From Arthrobacter sp. PAMC25564 (lineage in GTDB: Bacteria > Actinomycetota > Actinomycetes > Actinomycetales > Micrococcaceae), in the NCBI RefSeq assembly GCF_004798705.1, contig NZ_CP039290.1:2542001-2606000 (forward strand): 64,000 nt of DNA, given 5' to 3'. A program made the position numbers and the translations under genes. Shown piece after piece: positions 40,213 to 50,952 of this stretch (its first letter is position 1; every line of letters begins with the position of its first letter). Below the pieces are notes generated by a model, which saw only the letters and a program-made list of their open reading frames with translations, was not told where the DNA came from and did not search any database.

Positions 40213-41155
40213 GTCCGACGGCGAAGCGGCCTACGGCGGCTACCGCGCCGGCTTTTCGGTTTTGGTAGGCCGGCCCAACGCGGGCAAATCCACCCTCACC
40301 AACGCCCTCGTCGGCAAGAAGGTCGCCATCACCTCGGCCAAGCCGCAGACGACGCGCCACACCATCCGCGGGATCGTGCACCGGGAGGACGCCCAGCTGA
40401 TCCTGGTGGACACCCCGGGGCTGCACCGTCCCCGCACCCTGCTGGGCAAGCGCCTGAACGACCTCGTCGCCGACACCCTCTCCGAGGTCGATGCGATCGG
40501 CTTCTGCCTGCCCGCGAACGAGAAGATCGGCCCGGGCGACAAATTCATCGCCGCGCAGCTCGCCGCCGTCGGAAACAAGCCGATCATCGCGATCGTGACG
40601 AAGGCCGACCTCGTGGACCGCCAGGCCCTGACCGAACAGCTGCTCGCCGTGGCGGCACTGGGCCGCTCGGTCCTGGGCGAGGAAGGCTGGAAGGACATCG
40701 TCCCGGTCTCCGCGACGGACGGCTTCCAGGTGGAGACCGTGGCGGACGTGCTGATCGGCTACATGCCGCCGTCGCCGCCGCTGTACCCGGACGGTGAACT
40801 GACGGATGAACCCGAGGCCGTGATGGTTGCCGAACTCATCCGCGAGGCAGCCCTCGAGGGCGTCCGCGACGAGCTGCCGCACTCCCTGGCAGTCGTCGTC
40901 GATGAGATCGTGCCCCGTGAAGGCCGGCCGGAGGACAGCCCGTTCCTGGACGTCCGGGTCAACCTGTATGTCGAACGGCCCTCGCAGAAGGCCATCATCA
41001 TCGGCAAGGGCGGCGCCCGGCTCCGCGAAGTCGGCACCACCGCGCGGAAGGGCATCGAGGCGCTGCTGGGTACCCGCATCTACCTCGATCTCCACGTCAA
41101 GGTCGCCAAGGACTGGCAGCGGGACCCGAAGCAGCTCGTCAAGCTTGGTTTCTGA
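40196..41155 (+). CDS. era: GTPase Era
   Basis: 319 residues. Ribosome-assembly GTPase: G1 VGRPNAGKSTLTNAL, G3 DTPGLHRP, G4 TKAD, and a C-terminal KH domain with IIGKGGARLREVG for the 16S rRNA 3' end. GTG at 40196 with CAGGGAG upstream, inside the end of the CorC gene. End of the phoH-ybeY-corC-era operon, whose members all act on ribosome maturation apart from the membrane protein. Confidence 0.97.
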   Translation: MSKQNKSDGEAAYGGYRAGFSVLVGRPNAGKSTLTNALVGKKVAITSAKPQTTRHTIRGIVHREDAQLILVDTPGLHRPRTLLGKRLNDLVADTLSEVDAIGFCLPANEKIGPGDKFIAAQLAAVGNKPIIAIVTKADLVDRQALTEQLLAVAALGRSVLGEEGWKDIVPVSATDGFQVETVADVLIGYMPPSPPLYPDGELTDEPEAVMVAELIREAALEGVRDELPHSLAVVVDEIVPREGRPEDSPFLDVRVNLYVERPSQKAIIIGKGGARLREVGTTARKGIEALLGTRIYLDLHVKVAKDWQRDPKQLVKLGF

Positions 41156-41204
41156 GCCGGGCTTCCGGCGTCCGCCGCTCCCAAGGTCCCGCCCATCGGC
41201 AGTT

Positions 41205-41226
41205 TCCCAGACTGGGACACTAAAAT
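41205..41226 (+). promoter_or_regulatory. promoter and inverted repeat before LCP gene
   Basis: TCCCA-GAC-TGGGA (41205-41217) is a perfect inverted repeat directly before TAAAAT (41221-41226), a good -10. The repeat sits in the spacer region and could be an operator. Confidence 0.4.
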
Positions 41227-41261
41227 GGGCTGACTCCCGTTCGTGAAGGAAGGCTCAACAA

Positions 41262-42836
41262 GTGGCTCGACCCCGTAAAGACCGTGCAGGCGGAACCGGT
41301 TCCCCGGTTCGGTCACACGCCGCTGCCCGGCATACGGAGGATCCTTCCGTAGGCCCGGCGCGGCACCTGGGGGCCATGTCGCGCACTCCCGCCTGGCTGA
41401 AGATCGGCACGGCAGTCGTCTCCGTCCTGCTCGTGGGCGTCATCGCGTTCGGGGCCTACTGGGCCATCCGGCTGCAGGGGAACCTCACCACGGCGTCGCT
41501 GGGAGCCGGGAGCACCAAGACCGAGGGGTCCGTCAACGACTCGACAGACCGGATGCAGATCCTCGTCCTCGGATCGGACACCCGCGACGGGAAGAATTCC
41601 CAATACGGCACCGCGGCGGACTCCACCGGTTATGGACATTCCGATGTCATGATGCTGCTGGACATCTCTGCCGATAACAAACGCGTCAACGTCATCAGTT
41701 TCCCCCGCGACCTGCTCGTGGACATCCCGAAGTGCAAGGACCCGAAGACCAACATCGAGTACCCGGCGCAGAAGAACGTCATGATCAACGCCGCAATGTC
41801 AGAGGCTGGCATCGGCTGCGCCGTGGACACCGTCAACAAGCTCACCGGCATGGAAATCGACCACTTCATGATGGCCGACTTCAACGCAGTGAAGGAACTC
41901 TCCAACGCCGTCGGGGGCGTGGATGTCTGCATCAGCGATGCGGTGTACGACCCGGATTCGCAGCTGCGGCTCCCCAAAGGCACATCCACCGTGCAGGGTG
42001 AGCAGGCGCTGTCCTTCGTCCGCACCCGGCATGCCTTCGGCGACGGCGGGGATCTGGGGAGGATCAAGGCCCAGCAGGCCTTCCTGTCTTCGCTGACCCG
42101 GAAGATCAAGGACGACGGCACCTTGACCAACCCGGCCAGGATGCTGCAGATCGCGGACGCGGTCACCAAGAACCTCACGATCGATGACGGCCTGGCCTCC
42201 ATCCCGACGCTGCTGACGGTGGGCAACCGGCTCAAGAACATCGACGTCGGCAAGGTCGCGTTCGTCGCTGTCCCGACGGTCCCGGCGGAGAGCGACCCCA
42301 ACCGGCTGCAGATGGCCGAACCTGGGGCCACGCAGCTCTTCGCTGCCCTGCGCAAGAACATCGACCTGACCGATCCGACGGCGACGCCCAGCGCCTCCGC
42401 CGAACCCAGCGCCAGCGCCAGCGCAGAGCCGCAGCCCAGTACCGCCGCCCCGGCGTATGACAAGGCGTTGCAGCCCGTCACCGTGGCCAACGGTTCGGGT
42501 GTCCCGGCGCGGACCCAGGAGCTCCTGCAGGCCCTCAAGGCCGGGGGCTTCACCCGGCTCGGCCAGCTGACGGCCCCGGCCGTCGCGACGACGGCCGTCT
42601 ACTACGGCGCACAGTATGCCGACGTGGCCGCCGATGTTGCAGCCCTGCTCGGGATCCCCGCGGCACGGGTTCTTCCGGCTGCCGGGGTCGCCGGCGTCCA
42701 GGTCTACCTGGGCAGTGACTTCGCGAACGGAACGCCGACCGCCGATGCTGCGCCGCAGTTGCCCGCGGATATCGTCAACCAGACGGCGGGGGACACGGTC
42801 TGCCAGCAGGCTAACCCGGCGCTGATCACGCGCTAA
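41262..42836 (+). CDS. LCP family cell-wall glycopolymer ligase
   Basis: 524 residues, LytR-CpsA-Psr family, attaching teichoic-type or other glycopolymers to peptidoglycan. Cytoplasmic basic N-terminus, one transmembrane helix at about 47-69, extracellular LCP domain (VLGSDTRDG, DVMMLLDIS, VISFPRDLLVDIP, LSFVRTRHAFGDGGDLGRIKAQ), a Pro/Ser/Ala linker near 375-405 and a C-terminal LytR_C domain (VTVANGSGVPARTQELLQAL). GTG start with GAAGGAAGG. Monocistronic with its own promoter. Confidence 0.95.
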   Translation: MARPRKDRAGGTGSPVRSHAAARHTEDPSVGPARHLGAMSRTPAWLKIGTAVVSVLLVGVIAFGAYWAIRLQGNLTTASLGAGSTKTEGSVNDSTDRMQILVLGSDTRDGKNSQYGTAADSTGYGHSDVMMLLDISADNKRVNVISFPRDLLVDIPKCKDPKTNIEYPAQKNVMINAAMSEAGIGCAVDTVNKLTGMEIDHFMMADFNAVKELSNAVGGVDVCISDAVYDPDSQLRLPKGTSTVQGEQALSFVRTRHAFGDGGDLGRIKAQQAFLSSLTRKIKDDGTLTNPARMLQIADAVTKNLTIDDGLASIPTLLTVGNRLKNIDVGKVAFVAVPTVPAESDPNRLQMAEPGATQLFAALRKNIDLTDPTATPSASAEPSASASAEPQPSTAAPAYDKALQPVTVANGSGVPARTQELLQALKAGGFTRLGQLTAPAVATTAVYYGAQYADVAADVAALLGIPAARVLPAAGVAGVQVYLGSDFANGTPTADAAPQLPADIVNQTAGDTVCQQANPALITR

Positions 42837-42877
42837 ACCGTCCCTGCTCAGCCGTTCCGCCTGCTGAGATGACAAAC

Positions 42878-42917
42878 GAAGGGCCGGCCATTGGTGGATT
42901 CCAAGGGCCGGCCCTTC
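42878..42917. terminator. bidirectional terminator between LCP and M13 peptidase genes
   Basis: 12-bp arms GAAGGGCCGGCC / GGCCGGCCCTTC with an inner TTGG / CCAA pairing in the 16-nt loop. Lies between convergent genes. Confidence 0.7.
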
Positions 42918-42935
42918 AGTCTTCCTGCCGGTTCT

Positions 42936-44888
42936 TCACCAGATGCTGACGCGCTCCCCGGGCGGCATCCACATGCCGTCCTGCTCCGCGACACCGAAGG
43001 CGGCGTGGAAGGCATCGAGGTTTTTGGCGATCGCGTTCGTGCGGAACTCGTTGGGGGAGTGCGGGTCCGTGGCAAGCCGGCGGATGGCCTCCTCGCTCCG
43101 GATGACCTGCCGCCAGCCGGCGGCCCAGGAGGCGAAGAACCGCTGGACACCGGTGAGCCCGTCCAGCACGGGCGGTTCCTGCCCGCCCAGGCTGATCAGG
43201 TACGCCTTGTAGGCGATCGTCAGGCCGCCCAGATCCCCGATGTTCTCACCCAGGGTGAGTTTGCCGTTGACGTGGTGCCCCGGCGCGGCGGTGGGGGAGA
43301 GCGCATCGAACTGGGCCACGAGCTTCGAGGCCAGCGCCTCGAACGCGGTGCGGTCATCCTCGGTCCACCAGTTCCGGAGCAGGCCGTTGCCGTCGTACTG
43401 GGAGCCCTGGTCATCGAAGCCGTGGCCGATCTCGTGGCCGATCACGGCGCCGATGCCGCCGTAGTTCACGGCGTCGTCGGCCTCGGCGGTGAAGAACGGC
43501 GGCTGCAGGATGGCGGCGGGGAACACGATCTCATTGAGCAGCGGGTGGTAGTAGGCGTTCACCGTCTGCGGGGTCATCAGCCACTTTTCCCGGTCCACCG
43601 GCTTGCCCACCTCGTCGAGGTGGCGGTCGACGTCGGCGCTGTGGGCGCGCTCCACGTTGCCGAGCAGGTCGGCCGGATCGATCTGTACGGCCGAATAGTC
43701 AATCCATTTGTCCGGGTAGCCGATCTTCGCGCGGAAGGATTCGAGTTTCTTGAGCGCCTCAAGCTTCGTTTCCTCCCCCATCCACGTCAGGCCGGTGATG
43801 GATTCGCGGTACGCCTCGATCAGGTTGGCCACGAGCGACTGCATGCGGGCCTTGTGGCTCTCCGGGAAGTGCCGGGCCACGTAGATCTGGCCGACGGCCT
43901 CACCGAGGGCGGCCTCCACGACGCCGACGCCGCGCTTCCAGCGGTCCTTGTTGCGCGGGGTGCCGCTGAGGGTGGTTCCGTAGAAGGCGAAATTCGCGTC
44001 CACGAATGCCGCGGGCAGATAGGGGGCGGCGGCACCGAGGACGCGCATGGCGAGCCACTCCTGCCAGCTGGCCAGGGGTTCCGCGTCCAGCAGCGAGGCC
44101 GCCCCCGCGAAGAAGTCAGGGGTGCTGACGACGATGTCCGCGCGTTTCTCCGGGGCGATGGCGGCGGCGTCGAACCAGGTCGGGAGCAACGGGAACAGCT
44201 GTGCCGCCTCATCGGCGGATTTCAGGTTGTAGGTCTTCTGCGGATCCCGCAGCGTTACGTTGTCCCAGTGGTGCGAGGCGAGGGCGGTCTCGAGGTCCAC
44301 GACGCGGCCGGCGGCGCCGTCCGGATCGGCTACCCCGGCCAGGCCGAGCATGGTCGTCACATGCTCACGGTAGGCCTGGACCACCGGTGCGAACTTCTCC
44401 ACCCGGTAATAGGACTCATCGGGAAGCCCCAGCCCGCCCTGGCCGGTGTAGAGCAGGATCCGGTCGGGGTTCCCGGCATCCGGTGCGGGATAGATGTAGA
44501 AGAGGCCGGGGACGTCGGCGCGGAACAGGCGACCGGCCAGCGCGACGAGCTCGGTTATCGAAGCGGTGGCGAAAACGCCGGCGAGCCGTTCACGGATCGG
44601 GTCCAGGCCCTTGGCCTCCACCGCGGGCTCGTCCATGAAGCTGTTGTAGAGGTCCCCGATCTTCCGCTCGATGCCGGTGGCTTCCGCGCCGCGGCCGGCG
44701 GCTTCCTCGATGATCTCCTTCACGTCCTGCTCCGATCCGTCGCGCAGGGCGGTGAACGTGCCCTCCAGGGGCCGGTCATCGGGAATCGTGGTGCTCTTGA
44801 GCCAAGTGCCGTTGACGTGCTGGTACAGGTCATCCTGCGGCCGGACGCCGGCGTCGAAATTGGACAGGTCGATTCCCGAAAGTGGCAC
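42936..44888 (-). CDS. M13 family zinc metallopeptidase
   Basis: 650 residues, neprilysin/PepO-like oligopeptidase. Zinc motif VIGHEIGHGFDDQGS with the third ligand in GENIGDLGGL, and substrate motif VNAYYHPLLNEIVFPA. No signal peptide: it begins MPLSGIDLSNFDAGVRPQDD, so it is probably cytoplasmic, as are many actinobacterial PepO-type enzymes. GTG start with GAGGAG 9 nt upstream. Divergent from the leuA leader transcript. Confidence 0.95.
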   Translation of the reverse strand: MPLSGIDLSNFDAGVRPQDDLYQHVNGTWLKSTTIPDDRPLEGTFTALRDGSEQDVKEIIEEAAGRGAEATGIERKIGDLYNSFMDEPAVEAKGLDPIRERLAGVFATASITELVALAGRLFRADVPGLFYIYPAPDAGNPDRILLYTGQGGLGLPDESYYRVEKFAPVVQAYREHVTTMLGLAGVADPDGAAGRVVDLETALASHHWDNVTLRDPQKTYNLKSADEAAQLFPLLPTWFDAAAIAPEKRADIVVSTPDFFAGAASLLDAEPLASWQEWLAMRVLGAAAPYLPAAFVDANFAFYGTTLSGTPRNKDRWKRGVGVVEAALGEAVGQIYVARHFPESHKARMQSLVANLIEAYRESITGLTWMGEETKLEALKKLESFRAKIGYPDKWIDYSAVQIDPADLLGNVERAHSADVDRHLDEVGKPVDREKWLMTPQTVNAYYHPLLNEIVFPAAILQPPFFTAEADDAVNYGGIGAVIGHEIGHGFDDQGSQYDGNGLLRNWWTEDDRTAFEALASKLVAQFDALSPTAAPGHHVNGKLTLGENIGDLGGLTIAYKAYLISLGGQEPPVLDGLTGVQRFFASWAAGWRQVIRSEEAIRRLATDPHSPNEFRTNAIAKNLDAFHAAFGVAEQDGMWMPPGERVSIW

Positions 44889-44992
44889 AGGTGCTCCTCT
44901 GCGAGGCAGCCTGGCAGCGGAACTGGCACCGGTGCGAGGTCTGCATGATGGACATTGCGGTCATGTGGCTCCTTCATCTTACGCACCCGTGT

Positions 44993-44998
44993 TACTGT
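44993..44998 (+). promoter_or_regulatory. candidate -10 box of the leuA leader transcript
   Basis: TACTGT fits TANNNT and ends exactly 6 nt before the leader GTG, the same geometry as leuS, metK, ctaE and trpD. No clear -35. Confidence 0.5.
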
Positions 44999-45004
44999 GA
45001 AAAG

Positions 45005-45061
45005 GTGCGCGCAGAGCTCCTTCTCCTTAGCTGCCGCGGCGAGGCCTCAGACGCGATCTAG
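45005..45061 (+). CDS. leucine leader peptide of leuA
   Basis: 18-residue peptide MRAELLLLSCRGEASDAI from a GTG start, with four consecutive Leu codons (CTC CTT CTC CTT). It has no Shine-Dalgarno and probably starts at the first base of the mRNA. Matches the known actinobacterial leuA leader pattern of a Leu run followed by Cys-Arg-Gly. Ribosome position on the Leu codons would govern folding of the following RNA. Confidence 0.85.
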   Translation: MRAELLLLSCRGEASDAI

Positions 45062-45086
45062 CGCAAGGCCCACCCTCGCTGCGGAG
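45017..45086 (+). promoter_or_regulatory. LEU element (candidate leuA leader pseudoknot)
   Basis: Inside and after the leader peptide, GCGAGG (45039-45044) can pair with CCTCGC (45074-45079), while a CTCC within the Leu codons (45017-45020 or 45023-45026) can pair with GGAG (45083-45086), an interlocked arrangement. No T-tract terminator is present before leuA. A conserved pseudoknot before leuA is described for most actinobacteria; the exact pairings here are my reading. Confidence 0.6.
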
Positions 45087-45139
45087 TTTGTGTTGCCCGG
45101 CCACCCTTTCAGAAAGAACCAGAGAAAAGGCCCCGATAA

Positions 45140-46882
<1,743 letters not shown>

Positions 46883-46955
46883 GCACGCGCACCCCGTGTC
46901 AGCCTGCGCCGCCGGATCCGTCCGGCGGCGCAGCACGTGGCGGTGTTCCCCGAAA

Positions 46956-46994
46956 GACAGTGTTTCCAGAGACAGTGTTTCCAGAAAGACAGTG
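46956..46994 (+). repeat. 15-bp tandem repeat before recO
   Basis: Two perfect adjacent copies of GACAGTGTTTCCAGA (46956-46970, 46971-46985) and a partial third (GACAGTG, 46988-46994), ending 12 nt before the recO GTG. Confidence 0.8.
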
Positions 46995-47006
46995 CGAAGA
47001 TTAACC

Positions 47007-47759
47007 GTGGCCCAACCTAGTTTTGCATCGCGCGCCTATCGTGACGACGCCGTCGTGCTGCGCACCCACAAGCTTGGCGAGGCGGACCGCATCATCACCC
47101 TGCTGACCAAGCACCACGGCCAGGTCCGGGCGGTGGCCAAGGGGGTCCGACGCACCAGCAGCCGCTTCGGTGCCAGGCTCGAGCCCTTTATGGTTGCCGA
47201 CCTCCAGCTGGTCTCGGGACGCACCCTGGACATCGTCACCCAGGCTGTCGCCAAGGGCGCCTACGGCGGCAACATCGCGGCCGACTACGGCAGTTACACC
47301 GTGGCCGCCGCCATGACGGAGACCGCCGAGAAGCTCACCGACGTCGACGGCGAATCCGGAACGGCGCAGTACCACCTGCTCGTGGGCGCCCTCGCATCGT
47401 TAAGCCGGCGGGACCACACGCCCGAGCTCATCCTCGATTCGTACCTGCTCCGCGCCCTGTCCACCGGCGGCTGGGCACCGAGCTTCACCGACTGCGCCCG
47501 CTGCGGCGCGCCGGGGCCGCACACCGCCTTCTCGGCGCCGCTCGGCGGCATGGTGTGCCACGAGTGCAGGCCGCCGGGTTCCCCGGCGCCCGCCGCGGAG
47601 ACCGTCGTCCTGCTCGGCGCCCTGCTGACCGGGAACTGGACGACGGCGGACGCGTCCCTGCCGGTTCACCGGCGCGAAGCCGCCGGCCTGGTGGCCAGCT
47701 ACCTGCAATGGCATCTGGAACGTGTCCTGAAGTCCCTCAAACATGTGGAGCGAACTTAA
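47007..47759 (+). CDS. recO: DNA repair protein RecO
   Basis: 250 residues. Loads RecA at gaps with RecF/RecR. N-terminal OB fold ([20 protein letters not shown]) and C-terminal zinc site (CARCGAPGP...MVCHECR). GTG at 47007 matches the family N-terminus ([14 protein letters not shown]); the upstream open frame runs through tandem repeats and is not credible. uppS follows 2 nt later, the usual actinobacterial pairing. Confidence 0.95.
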   Translation: MAQPSFASRAYRDDAVVLRTHKLGEADRIITLLTKHHGQVRAVAKGVRRTSSRFGARLEPFMVADLQLVSGRTLDIVTQAVAKGAYGGNIAADYGSYTVAAAMTETAEKLTDVDGESGTAQYHLLVGALASLSRRDHTPELILDSYLLRALSTGGWAPSFTDCARCGAPGPHTAFSAPLGGMVCHECRPPGSPAPAAETVVLLGALLTGNWTTADASLPVHRREAAGLVASYLQWHLERVLKSLKHVERT

Positions 47760-47761
47760 CC

Positions 47762-48646
47762 GTGTCATTGGGAAGAGGCCTGGGTAAGAGCCAGGCGAAA
47801 ATCGTCGGAAGCAAGGCACGCAGCGGGACAGGCGCCGCCCGGCAGCGCAGCGCGCCGGTGCTGGCTCCCTATCCGCACCCGTCCGGCGCCGTGCCGCCGG
47901 CCATTCCCGCGGAGTTCATTCCGCGGCACGTGGCGATCGTAATGGACGGCAACGGCCGTTGGGCCAACCAGCGCGGCCTGCCGCGGATTGAGGGCCACAA
48001 GGCTGGGGAGCCGGCCCTGCTGGACGTCATGGCCGGTGCGATAGAGCTGGGGATCGAGCACGTGAGCGTCTACGCCTTCTCGACCGAAAACTGGCGCCGT
48101 TCCCCGGAGGAGGTCCGCTTCCTGATGGGCTTCAACAAGGACGTGCTGCGCCGGCAACGAAACCAGCTGGATGAGTGGGGGGTCCGCATCCGCTGGTCCG
48201 GCCGGCGCCCGAAGCTGTGGGGATCGGTCATCCGCGAACTGGAAGAAGCCGAAGACTTCACCCGCGGCAACAGCACCTGCACCTTGAACATGTGTGTCAA
48301 CTACGGCGGCCGGGCCGAGATCGCCGACGCAGTCGCCGCGATTGCAGGTGAGGTGGCCGCCGGACGCCTCAAGCCGGGCGCCATCACCGAGCGGACCATC
48401 CAGAAGTACCTGGATGAGCCCGACCTCCCGGACGTGGACCTGTTCCTGCGCAGCTCCGGCGAACAGCGGCTCTCCAACTTCATGCTGTGGCAGTCCGCCT
48501 ACGCCGAGTTCGTCTTCCTGGACACGCTCTGGCCGGATGTGGACCGCCGGACGCTGTGGGACGCCGTCGAGATCTATGCCCAGCGGGACCGCCGCTATGG
48601 CGGGGCTGTCGACGGTCCTTCCGTCCCGCCGTCCCCGAGGACGTAG
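47762..48646 (+). CDS. uppS: isoprenyl transferase (cis-prenyl, undecaprenyl-PP synthase type)
   Basis: 294 residues. Builds cis-polyprenyl diphosphate carrier for cell-wall synthesis. Catalytic Asp in [20 protein letters not shown], then [29 protein letters not shown] and [21 protein letters not shown]. About 55 extra residues at the N-terminus are basic. Product chain length cannot be judged. The last 52 nt overlap the convergent hydrolase gene. Confidence 0.94.
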   Translation: MSLGRGLGKSQAKIVGSKARSGTGAARQRSAPVLAPYPHPSGAVPPAIPAEFIPRHVAIVMDGNGRWANQRGLPRIEGHKAGEPALLDVMAGAIELGIEHVSVYAFSTENWRRSPEEVRFLMGFNKDVLRRQRNQLDEWGVRIRWSGRRPKLWGSVIRELEEAEDFTRGNSTCTLNMCVNYGGRAEIADAVAAIAGEVAAGRLKPGAITERTIQKYLDEPDLPDVDLFLRSSGEQRLSNFMLWQSAYAEFVFLDTLWPDVDRRTLWDAVEIYAQRDRRYGGAVDGPSVPPSPRT

Positions 48647-49614
48647 GCGCGGATCCACCGCGCCAGCCGCGCGTAGGCGTCGGCCCGGACCGGCGGCGCG
48701 GACAGGAAAACGTCGTGCAGGGCGCCGTCGATCCTCTCTAGCGTCACCGTGCGGCCCAGGCTCAGGGCGCGGAGGGCGATCGTGTTCACATCCAGGACCG
48801 CGTCGGTGCGGCGCATGGATTCCTTCCAGAACATCCCGTTGGCGCTGGCCCCGGAGATCAGCACGAGGATGGGGACGTCGATGTTCAGGCCCCGGGCAAC
48901 CCTGGCGTGGCCGGTGAGCACGGCGCTCAGCCACCCGGCGCGGACCGGAAAGGCATGCGGCGGGCGGTAGTTGTCGTCCAGGGCCCATTCGCCCTCCGCC
49001 GCGCTGCTGATACTCCGCCAGTAGAAGGCGCGCTCCGGAAGGCGGATCACCGATTCGGGCCAGAACCGGGCGAGCGGCTCCACCATGGTGCGGGCGGCGC
49101 GGCGCACGGCCGGGCTGCCGTGCATTTCCAGCCACGGGCTGTCCAGGACCAGCTGGGCGGCCTGCCCCGGGTGCCGGCTGGCCCACAGCGCCGCAATGAG
49201 GCCACCGGTGGAATGTCCCATCAGCGTCAGGGGCAGCGGGGCCGAACCGTCCGGACGGAGCGATCCGATGATGCCGATCGCCGCCGTAATCTCGGCGTCG
49301 TAATTGTCCAGGTCGGCCACATAGCCGCCGTGGGTGCCTGGCCGCAGGCTCCGCCCGTGGTTGTGCATGTCCAGGGCAAAGAAAGCGAAGCCCTGCCCGG
49401 CCCAGAATGCCGCCAACTCTTCGTTGAAGAAATAGTCGCTCCAACCGTGCAGGAACAGCACGGCCCGTTCCGGCTGCCGGCTGCCGGCGTCCCCTTCGGC
49501 GGGGTCCGGCACGTGCCGGACCAGGGTGGCCGTGCGTTCCACGCCATCCGGGCCCGCCGCCTGGAAGGTGCAGGCTTCAAAACCTTCGCCCAGGATGTCC
49601 GGCTGCCATTCCAT
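48595..49614 (-). CDS. alpha/beta hydrolase, monoacylglycerol-lipase-like
   Basis: 339 residues. [20 protein letters not shown] near residue 50, nucleophile elbow [14 protein letters not shown], and His in [10 protein letters not shown]. The lid and D-x-HNHGRS segment ([14 protein letters not shown]) resemble serine aminopeptidase S33/monoacylglycerol lipases. No signal peptide. The 3' end overlaps uppS by 52 nt on the opposite strand. Substrate unknown. Confidence 0.87.
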   Translation of the reverse strand: MEWQPDILGEGFEACTFQAAGPDGVERTATLVRHVPDPAEGDAGSRQPERAVLFLHGWSDYFFNEELAAFWAGQGFAFFALDMHNHGRSLRPGTHGGYVADLDNYDAEITAAIGIIGSLRPDGSAPLPLTLMGHSTGGLIAALWASRHPGQAAQLVLDSPWLEMHGSPAVRRAARTMVEPLARFWPESVIRLPERAFYWRSISSAAEGEWALDDNYRPPHAFPVRAGWLSAVLTGHARVARGLNIDVPILVLISGASANGMFWKESMRRTDAVLDVNTIALRALSLGRTVTLERIDGALHDVFLSAPPVRADAYARLARWIRAYVLGDGGTEGPSTAPP

Positions 49615-49814
49615 TGCTACTCCCGGAATTCCGACGCCGCGGCGCGGCCGGTCGGGCCGTGCCGCAGCGCCCCGGCAGCTCCCTGATCACTGGTCATGGC
49701 TTCATGCTAGCCCCGCAGGGTTCAGTCGCGAGGGGCAGTCACGAGCGGCAGTCATACGGGGGCGGGCGGGGTGCGGGTTTGGTCTGGAGGGGTCCGAACG
49801 GGAAAACTAGGACC

Positions 49815-50888
49815 ATGCGCGTATATCCCACCTTCTTCCGGCTGGCCTTCTCATGGATGGACGCCGAACGCGCCCACAAGATCGGCTTCAAGGCCATCCG
49901 GTTTGTCCACAGCTGCGGTGCCGGACGGGTGCTGCAGAAGTTCACCGCCCCGGCGGCCTCCCTGCAGACCCAGGCGTTCGGGCTGACCTTCCCCTCGCCC
50001 TTCGGCCTCGCGGCAGGCTTCGACAAGGAAGGGCACGGCATCGAGGCCCTGACCGAGCTGGGATTCGGCCACGTGGAAGTCGGAACCATCACCGGACAGG
50101 CCCAGCCCGGCAACCCGGCACCACGGCTCTTCCGCCTCATTGAGGACCGTGCCGTCATTAACCGGATGGGTTTCAACAACGACGGCGCCGCCGCGGTGGC
50201 ACCGCGCCTGAAATCCGCCCGGGCCGCCCTGCAGCGCCGCCATCCCGGCGTCCGGCCGGTGATCGGGGTGAACATCGGCAAGAGCAAGGCCGTGGAACTC
50301 GGCGACGCCACCGCCGATTACCTGATCAGCGCCCGCAGCCTCGCGCCCGCCGCGGACTACCTCGTGGTCAACGTCAGCTCGCCGAACACCCCGGGGCTCC
50401 GGCTGCTGCAGGACGTGGAAACGCTGCGCCCGCTGCTGACGGCCGTGCGGCAGGAAGCGGACCAGGCAGCCGGCCGCCACGTGCCGCTGCTGGTCAAGAT
50501 CGCGCCGGATCTGAGCAACGAGGACCTCGACGACGTCGCACGCCTGGCGCTGGACCTGAAGCTGGACGGCATCATCGCCACCAATACAACGATCGCCCGC
50601 AGCGGGCTCCTCTCCAGCCCGGACCAGGTCGCAGCCTGCGGTGCCGGCGGCCTGTCCGGCGCGCCGCTGAAGAAGCGCTCCCTCGAGGTGCTGGCCCGGC
50701 TGAAGGACGCCACCCATGGGGAACTGACGCTGGTCTCCGTCGGCGGCGTCGAATCGGCGCAGGAGGTCCAGGAACGGCTCGACGCCGGTGCCACCCTGGT
50801 GCAGGGCTACACGGCCTTCCTGTACGAGGGGCCCTTCTGGGCCGCACGCATCAACCGGCAGCTGGCGAAGCACCCGTCCCGGCGCTAA
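49815..50888 (+). CDS. pyrD: dihydroorotate dehydrogenase (quinone), class 2
   Basis: 357 residues. Oxidises dihydroorotate to orotate with electrons to quinone at the membrane. N-terminal membrane-association helices (FFRLAFSWMDAERAHKIGF), FMN domain with PFGLAAGFDKEGHGIEAL, VNVSSPNTPGLRLLQ (catalytic Ser) and SVGGVESAQEVQERLDAGA. ATG at 49815 follows CTAGGA; upstream open frame has no family match. Separate from the carB-pyrF end of the pathway. Confidence 0.97.
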   Translation: MRVYPTFFRLAFSWMDAERAHKIGFKAIRFVHSCGAGRVLQKFTAPAASLQTQAFGLTFPSPFGLAAGFDKEGHGIEALTELGFGHVEVGTITGQAQPGNPAPRLFRLIEDRAVINRMGFNNDGAAAVAPRLKSARAALQRRHPGVRPVIGVNIGKSKAVELGDATADYLISARSLAPAADYLVVNVSSPNTPGLRLLQDVETLRPLLTAVRQEADQAAGRHVPLLVKIAPDLSNEDLDDVARLALDLKLDGIIATNTTIARSGLLSSPDQVAACGAGGLSGAPLKKRSLEVLARLKDATHGELTLVSVGGVESAQEVQERLDAGATLVQGYTAFLYEGPFWAARINRQLAKHPSRR

Positions 50889-50901
50889 GCCCGGCAGATG
50901 C

Positions 50902-50937
50902 AGGAAGCCCCCGGCAGCACGCTGCCGGGGGCTTCCT
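50902..50937. terminator. bidirectional terminator after pyrD
   Basis: Perfect 17-bp stem (starts AGGAAGCCCC, ends GGGGCTTCCT) with a 2-nt centre, between convergent pyrD and the DUF3043 gene. Confidence 0.85.
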
Positions 50938-50952
50938 CAGATCGGGGTCCAA

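Noticed and set aside
42891..44948. 685-codon plus-strand ORF
   Set aside because: Antisense to the M13 peptidase, which has HEIGH and all family motifs. No motif in the ORF.
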